DNA of 64,000 nucleotides from Multifurca ochricompacta. Its lineage: Eukaryota > Basidiomycota > Agaricomycetes > Russulales > Russulaceae. The notes beneath the pieces were generated by a model, which worked only from the letters and a program-made list of their open reading frames with translations, ran no database searches and was not told the origin of the DNA. Each line of letters starts with the position of its first letter. Within the stretch, counting starts at the first letter, position 1. Of the stretch, positions 1 to 9,898 are shown piece by piece. The DNA is taken from NCBI GenBank assembly GCA_022496185.1, contig WTXG01000007.1, positions 558,001-622,000 of the forward strand. Reading direction: 5' to 3'. Both the position numbers and the translations under genes were made by a program.

Positions 1-1044
1 GCCCTATTGTAATCATTTTTGGTACGACTTCTTGAGCGTGAACAAGGTCAAGAAGATGATATATTAGCGGAGGTGTGGATGGGTCTAAGCTGTAGTCGAG
101 ATGGAAGTCGACTAGAAGCCCAAAGCGCTGTGCAAGTTGCAACACGGAAGAGATATTCTGCTTGCTTTGAGCGAGAGTACGCTCGACATACGGCGCAGAT
201 CCGACGGCAGAAACTCCAGGGGTGCGTGCGGCATCGCTCAGCAGAGTGAAATTGATACCAGGAGATTCCGCAAGATCGGACTCAAACAAGGGGTCCTGGG
301 CGAAAACTTGGGACACTTTACACCAAGAGCGACACATGTGTAAAGCATAACGCACAACGCACCTGCGATCTGTACTTGGCAACGGTTTTCGAATTCTTCC
401 TTCAGGTTAAGTGCCACGCCAAGGCATTCAAGACCGACTATATTGTCGACTTCGACGTGTGCGCGCATTGCGGTCACCCCATTCAGGATACTTTCAACAA
501 TCAACCGCCGTCCCCGAGCGTAAACGTCACTCAGGGAGGTTGGGAACTTGGCCTTCGCCTGGTTTGTCAACTGAAGCGCTTCAATGAAGTCACTGATGCA
601 TATGCTCATTTGAGTGACGGTACCATGTTCCGACCACGACCACGGAGGACGTACCCTGATTTCAGAGGGGGGGAATCAGACAGGTCAAATAGGAAGCATT
701 TGTCCAAATGCACATGGGAGTGGCAGAGGCTGTAGAGGGCATCAGGCCAGCATGTAAATGGGGTAATTTGTAAGTAGGATGTATACACTACAGGGAAGGA
801 ATAGGAAATGAAAAACACACACACGAAGGTATTAATATACCCCCCCTCCTGCGTTGATACGCCGAGGGCCAATCGTCTGCCCAAATATCGTAAATCCAGC
901 TCGACACCTTCGTGAAGCGGGTTTGACACTGATGACCTTCCCGTCTGAGCAGAGAACATCATAAAGTGAATGCGACGCTTCCTCTCCTTCACCGGCAGCG
1001 AGATGAACACTCTCGATAAGAAGGTTTTGTGCTCTTCGACCCAT
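1..1044 (-). CDS. Cytosine-deaminase-like metal-dependent amidohydrolase (partial, runs off left edge)
   Basis: Four exons can be read on the minus strand: 1044 to about 838, 729-655, 592-363, and 306 past the left edge. Exon 1 begins MGRRAQNLLIESVHL. Exon 2 carries SLCHSHVHLDKCF, the N-terminal HxH metal motif of the amidohydrolase superfamily. Exon 3 has AMRAHVEVD and LKEEF, and exon 4 has VFAQDPLFES and LLVDFHLDYSLD, where the last His is another likely metal ligand. This arrangement is typical of fungal cytosine deaminase/atrazine chlorohydrolase-like proteins, probably cytosolic; the substrate cannot be told from sequence. The exon 1 to exon 2 phase does not close, and the suspect site is a run of seven G at 841-847 (minus sense) next to the donor. 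The gene is divergent from the dienelactone hydrolase, and its first 25 or so codons recur as a relic in the duplicated promoter (see repeat). The C-terminus is missing. Confidence 0.82.
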
Positions 1045-1534
1045 GCAGGCAACACAGAAGAGTCACTTTGAATGCGTACCTATCGAGTCAGAGTCAGGGC
1101 AAAGTTCACTCGTCGGTGTAAACCCACCGACTTGTGACAAATCCATACGGCAAGGCACAGGATTGTTGGAAGTCACACGTTTATCTGCAAACATCAATAA
1201 TATTAAAGGAGGACGATACCTCCAGCAGTGAGTGGTCAAGTGAATGCGACGCTTCCTCTCCTTCGCCGGCAGCGAGATGAACACTCTCGCTAAGGTCTTG
1301 TGCTCTTCGACCCATGCAGACAACACAGAAGAGCCACCTTGACCGGGTACCTATCGAGTCAGAGTCAGGGCAAGTTCACACGTCGGTGTATCGGTGTATA
1401 AACCCACCGACTTGTGACAGATCCATACGGCAAGGCACACGATTATTGGGAGTCACACGTTTATCTGCCAACATCAATAATAAAAGAAAGACAGAGTCTA
1501 TCTTGTCTGATACCTCTAACAATGAGTTGTCCAG
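967..1534. repeat. Tandem duplication of the divergent promoter with both 5' gene ends (2 diverged copies)
   Basis: Copy 1 is about 967-1240 and copy 2 about 1241-1534, head to tail. Shared blocks include GCGACGCTTCCTCTCCTTC, CTCTTCGACCCATGCAG, CTATCGAGTCAGAGTCAGG, ACCCACCGACTTGTGACA and AGTCACACGTTTATCTGC. Each copy runs from amidohydrolase codon 25 or so (minus strand), across the intergenic region, to the first codons of the dienelactone hydrolase (plus strand). Copy 2 has a relic amidohydrolase start (MGRRAQDLSESVHLAAGEGE on the minus strand) and copy 1 has a relic hydrolase start whose ATG is GTG. Copies differ by scattered substitutions and small indels, including a short internal duplication (TCGGTGTA twice) in copy 2, so the event is not recent. 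Confidence 0.9.
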
Positions 1535-2683
1535 AATGCTACAAGGGATTGTCCTCCCCGGGGATCCAAAAGGCTCTATGGTAGGGCCCAACTATTTCAC
1601 CCCAGCACCGACAGATGCCAAACAGAAAACTAAGGCTATCGTTCTCCTTACCGACATATTCGGCCTTCCATTGCCGAACCCGAGGATTGTCGCAGACCAC
1701 CTCGCTGAACACATCGGTGTGGACGTCTGGGTCCCCGATTTCTTCAACGGTGCGTTGCATATAGACCTCATTCCACATGACTGATAGTAGAATACTACTA
1801 TCGTGCTGTGCCGTGCCATGCCGTGTCCCTCCCCCTCAGGAAAACCCCCGTTCAATGTGAATGATTTGGAACCTCTCATGCCCGATCGTGCTGGTGTCAA
1901 ATTCACATGGGCCAATATAGCCCTCCTTATTTTCAAAGTTCTGCCGGCTATACCTGGGATGATTTTCAACCGCCCGTCTATCGTTGATGCCCGAGTCCAT
2001 GAGGTAAGTGCCCTATTATCAAATGTATTCCCCGGATTAACCCATTCGGACTACACAGTTATCAAGATGATCAAAGCTGAGAAGGGCTACGAGAAGATTG
2101 GTGCAGTTGGGCAAGTCCTAGCGAGTCAAAAACCTGCTGGACAATTCAACTGACTCGTAACTGGACTAGATATTGCTTTGGCGGTTCCATGGCCGCCCGT
2201 CTGGGTTCGACGACTCGGTGAATACAATTGTGATCGCACATCCCAGCACTCTGAAACCAGCTCAGATTCAAGCAATCAAGGTAATTCTGTCATCCAGAAC
2301 GCTTTGTCCAGTGATCTTACTTGCAATTCTTCCCCGCAGGTTCCCACTTCCTGGGCGCTGGCTGAAGGTGAGGTATTAAGGGCGCCGTTCTCGATATGTG
2401 TCATCATTGACAGGTCCATACAGAGGACATGAGCTTTAAGGACAGTGATGTCAAGACCGCCCAAGATATATTCAATAAGCTTAATCATGTTGAATATGAG
2501 TTCAAGATTTGGAAGGGTAAGCCCACCTTTCTGCTACCCGAGAGCACATCTCATTCAATTCACCTATGCACAGGCACATTTCATGGCTTCGCCGTGCGGC
2601 CAAACCTGCAGGTACCCGAAGTCAAGGCGGGATACGAGGGAGCCCTTGATCAAACTGTGGCTTGGTTCAAGAAGACGCTATGA
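1522..2683 (+). CDS. Dienelactone hydrolase family protein
   Basis: Alpha/beta hydrolase of the dienelactone hydrolase family (carboxymethylenebutenolidase-like). The family start MSCPECYKG is at 1522. Readable exons: 1522-1749, 1840-2003, 2059-2110, 2170-2280, 2340-2367, 2424-2516, 2574-2683. Landmarks are LLTDIFGLPLPN, the nucleophile elbow GYCFGGSMAARLGS (Cys nucleophile), VPTSWALAEED (acid region) and TFHGFAVRPN (catalytic His), ending ALDQTVAWFKKTL. The total of about 250 aa fits the family. The third intron (2111-2169) uses a GC donor (GCAAGT). Three one-base frame breaks are seen: the GGG run near 1545, the TT at the start of exon 3 (2059) and GG at 2217. Each is repaired by one extra base in a short homopolymer, so I favour assembly error over a pseudogene. 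If the breaks are real, translation could only start at 1536 and would fail downstream. Divergent from the amidohydrolase. Confidence 0.8.
2111..2169 (+). other. GC-AG intron in the dienelactone hydrolase gene
   Basis: Donor GG|GCAAGT and acceptor CTAG splice GATTGGTGCAGTTGG to ATATTGC, restoring the GYCFGG nucleophile elbow. No GT donor nearby would do so. Confidence 0.8.
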
Positions 2684-3740
2684 TGTACCGACAGCAATGA
2701 CAACCAGATTGGACATTCAGGATTAAGCTTCCGTCAACTATTTACTCATACACATGCCCTTTCTTCCATTTGGTTACTTGCCCATTCTTTCTCATCGTAG
2801 CAAGGGTAGACATACTGATTATATTTTCATTACTCCGCTGCCCCTGCGCCTTTCGTTCTCTTCGAACTGCAAAATGTAGTATTAGTACTCCCGGTTTAAT
2901 AACAGCGTTTGGTCCAAGAACCGCTGTAGTTGTTCAGACTTTTGAGATTCTCGCACCTCAAGAGCTTCGTGCAAGGTTCGAAGGATTCCCCCGCACCTCT
3001 CGACCCTTTCAGTTTTGTACGCGTATGCCCATTGATCGCGTTGCTCGTAGGATCAAATAATGGGAAGTAAGGCCAGGAATACCTACCTAGTGCTCTACAG
3101 GCCGGCTGCACCTCGAAAAGGTGAAAAGGACACGATTTCCTAGTTCTCTGTACGATGTCTCAATTTCTTAGATATCGTACACCCCACCTTTCGATCTCAG
3201 GCCAGATCCGAATATTATGCTGTGGCTTGGTAATATAGTGACACGAGATGTGCGCAGAGCCGGAGGTCGCACTATTCGTTCGCTGGGGGGAGGGGGGAGA
3301 TTCATGCGCGTGCGCATAGAGAGATCTAGAAACCCGTACATCGCATCCACACCTGAGACCTGAGACTGTCATGGTTACTAGCTGCTGGATTCGGAGCCTC
3401 TTTAATGAATTGATTCACCTCGCTTCCACCGTGGTATTTAGAGATTGCTAAACCCCTCACTTACCATGGTCACCATGGTCAGCGTTTGTTGTATGGCTTT
3501 GGGCTAAGCCCAACAGGTGCTGGTCGAAATATCATACTGTTGAGCAGCAGTGGGGGACCTTTGAGTTGTAGAAGAGGTCGGCCCTCCCGTTTACAATTGC
3601 GATCACGACAAAGCACACTGCGATGACTGTCCGACTGACTGACTGGGGCTGCAAGAATACTTGAACGGGACGGTAACCTCCGACAATGATGATATGATAT
3701 GATATGAAGAGATGTCAAGGACTCTGACTTCGACTGAGAG
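2684..3740. other. Intergenic, no gene recognised
   Basis: About 1 kb between the hydrolase stop and the p34-like start. It has only short open frames without recognisable motifs. A GATATGATATGATAT micro-repeat lies near 3690. Confidence 0.6.
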
Positions 3741-5378
3741 ATGTCACTTTTTGAACAAGATCAACAACTCTCCAGTCGTATTTTAGTCATTTCTACCTCA
3801 AAGGATCAAGCAAGGGATGCTGCTAAACGTATGCCATCATAATCTCATCAACTTGTAATAAAAGTTTATCATTATCCCAGTCATCCAAAACTTGGTCCAT
3901 GATGATCATGACCATGACCATTCTCTTCTGTCCACATCCACTTTGAATGATAACTTGATACCGTGGACCATCAAGAACAAGTATTACTCCGCGAACGTTC
4001 ACTTTCATCTCGTGGAGTTAGAATCTGGCGGCGTACCTTTACAAGTACAAGTACATGTACCTGCCGTCATTTTCGTCTGGACCCGTGGACAGGTGATCTA
4101 AGTTCATTCTCTCAACTAGTTCCATTTCCCTCATCGTGCCGCTATTCACTAGCCGTATGCAGAGCATGTCTTTGCCCTTCAAAGGCGTCTTTCTCAACTT
4201 GCACCTGAAGTAGCCCTTGCTATAGCCCTTGGCAAAGGTCCTCCGCATCATGATGACCCCCCAGAGGGGCCAGATTCGTTCCTCGCAGATCATGGTTTCG
4301 AGTACATCGATGGCGAACGTACACAACACTCCGCAGATGTGGAACACGATGACCATACGGACAATCCCCAAGACGAGGATGTCGCGCCGGGTCTCCTGCG
4401 CGTTATCGACGCGCTCAGTACCATCATGTGGCCTTCCATGGTACGTGAGCACGACAATGGCAGGCGCAAGAGTCAAGCGCCCACGCTTCTCGATTTCGAC
4501 GTCTTGCGTACCGAGGAGGGTACCCTGGTGTCGCTCATGGAAGCCGACGCCGCATATCACGGTGCGCCATTGACACGCGCGAACCGCGCACAGAAGGAGA
4601 TGGCCGCGCTCGAGCGATGGCTCATAGAGAACGAGGAGCTATACGAGGCGGAGTTCGACGGTTCCACCGATTTGAGGTCGGATTGGACGACAATGACGAC
4701 GATGACGATGATGATGCGCTTCTGACCACATTTTCAGTCTCTCGCGTACACGTTCCAGGCGGAGATCCATGGGTGTCAAGCCACTCGACCTCATCCGTAG
4801 CGCAACACGATGGTCCCACGTCAGGATTCGACGATGACTTTTCCGCGTTTGTCTCTGCGCCTCCCGCAGTTTCCGTCAACTCTGCGGCCGCTGCTGCAAC
4901 CCTTACAGTTACACCTACTACATCAGCACCCACAACTGCATCCACGCCTGGATTTGCCACCGTCCAGCCCGCCCACACACTTCTTGACGCCCTAACGCTC
5001 CTACCCTCTCATACAGGTGGCTCGTTTCGTTCCTTGCGTTCCGGGACGTCTGGTTTCATCTCGGATGTTGACGACCACATGGGTTACGAAGCGCTCGACG
5101 ATCGTAGCACTTCTGCACCTGAGCGTGAGCATGAATTTGGCGATGACGAGGACCCGCGCACACCAGTCAGCCAACGTACCCATGAACGTGCCGGTTTAAA
5201 TGAGATCCCTTTTGACCTGACAAATATCCTTAGTGTACTGCAAACCATGCGGGAGGATGTGGCTGGGATTGAAGACGAGGCACAGCGTAGGGCGACGACG
5301 GCGCGTTTCGCGTCAGAGTTTGTATTCGAAAGATTGAGCGACGTAGATGGAGACGAGAATAAGGGAACGAAGGATTAG
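3741..5378 (+). CDS. AAGAB/p34-like adaptin-binding family protein
   Basis: Exons 3741-3828, 3881-4092 and 4153-5378 join in phase. The product starts MSLFEQDQQLSSRILVIST, a short Rossmann/GTPase-like beta strand, followed by PWTIKNKYYSANVHFHL and AVIFVWTRGQPYAEHVF. This order is that of the alpha/gamma-adaptin-binding p34 (AAGAB; yeast Irc6-like) family, proposed chaperones of AP adaptor assembly. The middle is acidic (Asp tract near 4690-4720), followed by a Ser/Thr/Ala-rich region. The C-terminus (LTNILSVLQTMREDVAGIED, then a helix with FASEFVFERL) resembles the conserved C-terminal helix of the fungal members. A one-base frame break lies near 4671-4673: a fourth T in TTT would join the two frames into the Asp tract. 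Family assignment rests on pattern memory only. Confidence 0.65.
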
Positions 5379-5575
5379 TATACTCTCGGGGTGGATGGAT
5401 AATTGGGCTGTCTTTAAATGTACGGCGCAATGTATTTATCTTCACCTTTGCTTGATCGCACCAGGCCATTCCCACCACCACCAACCAATGCATTTTCTAT
5501 CATCGAATTCAATCACGGTCAGACATTCCTACATTTGCGATGTTACTGCAGTCCCCTCCCACTCAAGTGTCGTTA

Positions 5576-7283
5576 TTATCGATTGTCCTCGTCCTCGTCC
5601 TCATCCTCATACTCATCGTCGTCAACAACCCGAGTTGCCCGTCCAGTCTCATCTCTTATCCCTTCTTCAGCAAAGCTCAGGATACCGCCCATGTCCAACG
5701 CCTTGACAGCGTTCTCCGCCTCACTCACTGGCATGTCACCGAGGACTTTGTTTACGGCAGCTAATTCACCTGTCTTGAGCGATTCCTGCAGCTTCTCAGG
5801 AAGCCCGCAGAAAAGATCCCAGCGCATCTGCAGTACCTTACGCACTTCTTCGACGTTCATGCCTTCCGTCCCGGGACCTTCAAGCACAAGGTGTTCCGGT
5901 GGGGGACCATCAGGCACATTGAACGAGATAACAGTGTCTGGGTTTTCAGCCACCAGCTGAATCTGTTCTGCACCACTGGCGACTGCCTCTGCTTCTTCCG
6001 CTTTGGTGATCTCTACACGTTTGACTATGTGCGCATGCGTATCCTCGACGTCATTGCGAAATATTGCTTGTGCGCTCTGACCTCCGGCCACCATACTGCG
6101 ATAACTTGCTTAGCGCCAAAGTGGGAGCGGGTAAATAAAATTGAAAATAAAAACACACCGCCTGAAGAACAATTGCACCCCATCTTTCCCAAGTTTCTCA
6201 CTATATTGTAAAACCAAACTCTGGTGCACACACTGCTTGGCATATTTTGAGTTACCTTCTCTTTGGGCTTTGAAGGCGGCGACAAGTAGTGCATCGGATG
6301 CGCCATGTACCACGACGTCGCGGTGATTTTGAATGAACAACCAAGACTTCTCAAAATCCCAGAGTGGAAGACGCGCAAATGCCTCAAGGGAAGGCGTCAT
6401 GTAGGGAAGTTCATCCTCAATGTCGGTAGGGAGAGCTTCAGATGTTGGCGGTACAGAAGAAGCTGATCCTGGGTTGAGAACCTCTATGTGGGTGGTCCCG
6501 GTGGTGTTCTTTTCCTTTCCTTTGCCAATAACTGGGGGAGGTTCCGGCCCTGCAGGTACATACTGGAGAGGACTTGAGCCGAAATGGAGGCTATCGGGAG
6601 AACGACACAACAGGTTACCTTAGATTCAAATCCGTCGTGGAGGTCGTCCATTGTTATGTGCTTAGCCTTCTCCTTCAGCAGCACCTCCGTCTCCTTCCTT
6701 CGTTCCTCTGTGATGTCACTCAGCTTCTTCACATGGGAATCAAGTCGCTCTTCCAACAGTTGTTCCAGTTTTTTCTGGTCTGATCCAGCCTGTTCTTGAA
6801 CTTCTTTTGCGATGGTTTCTAGTAGACGTAGGATCATCTCATCGTACGGGACAGGTTTAGATGCCTTGGTAGGTGGCGCCTCGGGTGAAGGGCTTGTACG
6901 TAAACGATCTACTTCGGATGAGAAGCGTGACGAGCCAGACTGGGCAAGCTGGGGTTGAAAGGCACGCAGACGCGTGAGGAGAACGTCGTTGCAGGCAACC
7001 TCCGCTTCTAACTCTGCAATGCGACGGTTACGCGCCTCGCGCTTTTCATGAATATCGCGTTGCTTCCATCTGCATCAGAAAATGAGAGGAAGATATCGGC
7101 AATTTAAGAGGGAACGTAGCCGAACCGTATGAGTGACTTTTTATCGACGTTGGGATGGCCTTCGATATCAGAGTCGTCAGAAAGCTGCAGAGAGGATCCT
7201 GGTGAATCGATGGGAATAAACTTAAGAGGAATAGACGATAGGCAAACCTCAAGTTGATCCCACTTTGAATAATTCAAAGGCAT
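5576..7283 (-). CDS. CDC37: Hsp90 co-chaperone Cdc37
   Basis: Kinase-targeting Hsp90 co-chaperone of the cytosol. The start at 7283 gives MPLNYSKWDQLE; after an intron (7185-7247) comes LSDDSDIEGHPNVDKKSLIR, the hallmark Cdc37 N-terminus, which carries the conserved CK2-type Ser in DDSDIEGHPNVD. The next exon has WKQRDIHEKREARNRRI and a coiled coil, then the middle Hsp90-binding domain (GKDGVQLFFRR, about 6170) and finally AIFRNDVEDTHAHIVKR and VLQMRWDLFCGLPEKLQ. The last residues are an acidic tail EDEDEDEDNR. Introns at about 7075-7123, 6590-6634 and 6100-6160 follow GT-AG. Frames close without breaks, and the length of about 490 aa fits fungal orthologues. Essential in yeasts, so a single intact copy is expected. 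Confidence 0.96.
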
Positions 7284-8903
7284 ATATATGCAAATGCAAT
7301 GCACAATGACAATGACGATGATGACGAGAACGAGACCAATGGTCAAGGTCAATGACTCAATTAACTGAGTTTCAATGTAAAATCGGCAGTCTCCGTTGGC
7401 TCATATTATGTGGCTATGGTAGGGTAGGGTAATAATCACACAGCGTGGCTGCTCAACGGGTTGGCAATTTGGCGCAGAAGAAAAAGCATAGTCGTAGAGA
7501 CCACGCTCCTTGATACCACACCACAAAAGAATAACCATCTAGGGGTGCACGCTTTGTCATGCCTTGACGTAGTTAAGTGCCAGGTAGCCCATGCAAGCTC
7601 CCAATCTAGTAGTCTGGTGATTCAATGAACAGCATTTCTACCCCAATTCCCAACCAGTAAGGCTCGCCCGAGGGAATCACCGAACAGCTTCTCTTGGTTA
7701 GCAGAATGCAAGGCTTACTGTGACGCACTGGGAGGCTGTCGATAGTTGATCTGCACCCTCGTTAAATTTAGAAGTTACAGGAAGCGGGTTGGGGCACGAA
7801 GCCCAAGGGCCTGATACGTCACTGGGAAAGGGATCATTCTCAAGCCAGAAATCATCTTCAGAGGGTTGGGGACCATTCCGTCCAGGCACAGAGTAAGAGA
7901 TAATAAGCTCCGTTGGCAATACGTCAATATTGACGGGAATGCAGGGCCGCCTGCAGCATAATACAGGGCCCATCAACTGGTGGCGGAAAAGTACCCCAAA
8001 TCAACGCTTGTTGCTGTTCGTGAAAAGAGGTCCCAATTGCTTATCTCGGACTTGTTTCGACTTCCTCGTTGCATACGCATACGATCAACATGAGTTGCTC
8101 GGCAATATGGTGCCAGTCGGCCGTAACACATGCCATTAGTCTTCCACCACGATGCTTAGTCTTTGACATAACGGGTTTGGCGGGTATTTAATTGGCTCCT
8201 GAAGGTCTAACATCTCCGGGGTCTGAGCGAAGAAGTCCCAACGGACTCGAAAAGGCCTAATCCCATTCCACTTGCGTGTGTGCACGATACGGCGTATCCA
8301 TAGAGTCCGATCCAGGAGAGATGCAGGACTGAGAATGCCCGCATCCTTGCTGGCTGTGTTGCCAGAATTGACGGCTACGTAGATGACGACGACAAAACTA
8401 CGGCGCACGATGTTCTGCGTGTAGGGACTGAGCACAAGTAATCGAGTGAAAGAGTACGTTAAGTGGGCGAACAAGGAACCATCCCGGTGTCATTGGTCAG
8501 AGGTCGAGCACCATCGTAGGATATAGGCGGCACGAGCTGGCTACGCCATCAGAATCCTCATCTTGAACCGAAAACAAGCCAGCTGCCGCAGACCTAGTTT
8601 GAAACGTTAAAAACAAGTTCAGGGCGCGAGTCTATGCACTGTTCGGGACCTCGGGCGACTGAATGCACTGTACTGCCTACTTTTGTAACTATTCCAGCGT
8701 TTGCTGGCCAAAAACACGTACATATGATTGAGCGAAGAAACCAGGGGATTGTAACCGAAGTAAAAGTTAGCCAGTTATGAATTGACCTGATGTAGGTGGT
8801 GGGTAAATGCATAGTGGCCTTCTCTTCTGGTATTTAGGGCCATACATTGAGACTAGGAGGCTTAGGTGACAGACCCATATTCACAGATCACTGTGGACGA
8901 CTC
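7284..8903. other. Long intergenic region with weak minus-strand frames only
   Basis: About 1.6 kb between CDC37 and the ABM-like gene. A minus-strand frame at 7698-7976 has a protein-like stretch (VLPTELIISYSVPG), reminiscent of an F-box N-terminus. Another is at 8136-8474, but no start, splice chain or family domain could be built. It may hold a degraded F-box-like gene or a non-coding RNA; I do not call either. Confidence 0.45.
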
Positions 8904-9716
8904 ATGGCGAACAAGCGCAATGCATTCGAGGTTGGCACTTGGCCCTGCTCGGAGGAGTATGTGAAAAACATATCAATGATACACTCCGCTTTCGAACAAC
9001 TCGTTGGACCAAAGGGACGCCAAGGTTTGGATGAGTGAGTGGTATTATAGGATGAAAGGTCAGGCACTCACGAAACTATTTTTATGACACTAGAATATTC
9101 AATGGGGTCGAAGTCGAGAAATCTAACGCTTATGGTGTTTTGAGTGCGAATCCCCTTGAGGAACGGGTGAAGGACTAGTACTAATGGCAATGCGAACAAA
9201 TAGATTGGGATTCGTTGGAGGCTCATGAGAAGTTTACAGAGGATCAAGAGAGCCTGGTCAGATTCCGCAAGTTATTCGAATCGTCGGCAAAGGATGGGGT
9301 GCCAAAAGGCGATATCATCCATGTACTTTGGAAACCGGAAGCGGCACTGCCTTGTCTGAAAGCGCCTTTTACGGAATTGACAAAGATTAGACCCAAAGAA
9401 GGAATATCAACCGAGGCGATCCATGGTATCTTGGACGAATATGTCGCACTTGTGGATGATTTGTCCAGGAGACAGTCCAGGTGGTTGGGGCTACGTATGG
9501 CCATGTGGTTGAGAAACCTAAGGAGTTGGTATTTATCGTTGGGTGGAAGTCTATTGAGGTGAGGTTGATTTTACGTGTTTGAAAGAGATACTAACAACGA
9601 CGGAGGGTAGGGTCGGAAAGAGGGAGTGGAAGAGTTAAATCTGAACGAGATTATAAGGAAGGTGGATGAAATAGCGGAGAGAGAAGTGATTAACATTTTA
9701 TTGACGCAATTTAGAA

Positions 9717-9727
<11 letters not shown>
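8904..9727 (+). CDS. Putative dimeric alpha/beta-barrel (ABM/EthD-like) protein
   Basis: Exons 8904-9034, 9094-9166, 9204-9558 and 9611-9727. The start gives MANKRNAFEVGTWPCSEEY. Two repeats of ferredoxin-like character are suggested: one ends WDSLEAHEKFTED and the other ends VFIVGWKSIEGRKEGVEEL. The W-x-S-x-E pattern is typical of antibiotic-biosynthesis-monooxygenase (ABM) and EthD-like barrels. No cofactor or catalytic residue is evident, and the biochemical role is unknown. Two one-base frame breaks occur: at the GGG run 9165-9167 (exon 2/3 junction) and at GG 9468-9469, each closed by one more G. The stop codon is made from the AAAT microsatellite that follows. An undercounted G run is the simplest explanation, since the protein pattern continues across both breaks. 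Confidence 0.55.

Positions 9728-9752
<25 letters not shown>
9715..9752. repeat. (AAAT)n microsatellite containing the upstream gene's stop codon
   Basis: About nine units of AAAT/TAAA. It is followed at 9757-9785 by GATGATCA/GGTGATCA units and at 9806-9828 by (TTTC)n, then (ACG)n at about 9832-9856. Confidence 0.95.
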
Positions 9753-9898
9753 AGGTGATGATCAGATGATCAGATGATCAGGTGATCAAGGTCAAGTCCA
9801 ATCCTTTTCTTTCTTTCTTTCTTTCTTTTATGACGACGACGACGACGACGACGATCGCACTTACACTCACACTCAACCACTCACTGTCTTGGCCAACC

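Noticed and set aside
1522..2683. Dienelactone hydrolase as a pseudogene
   Set aside because: Three breaks are all single homopolymer deletions matching the pattern in essential genes; catalytic residues and splice sites are intact.
4039..4560. 173-codon minus-strand open frame
   Set aside because: Antisense shadow of the p34-like exon, which has the conserved protein pattern.
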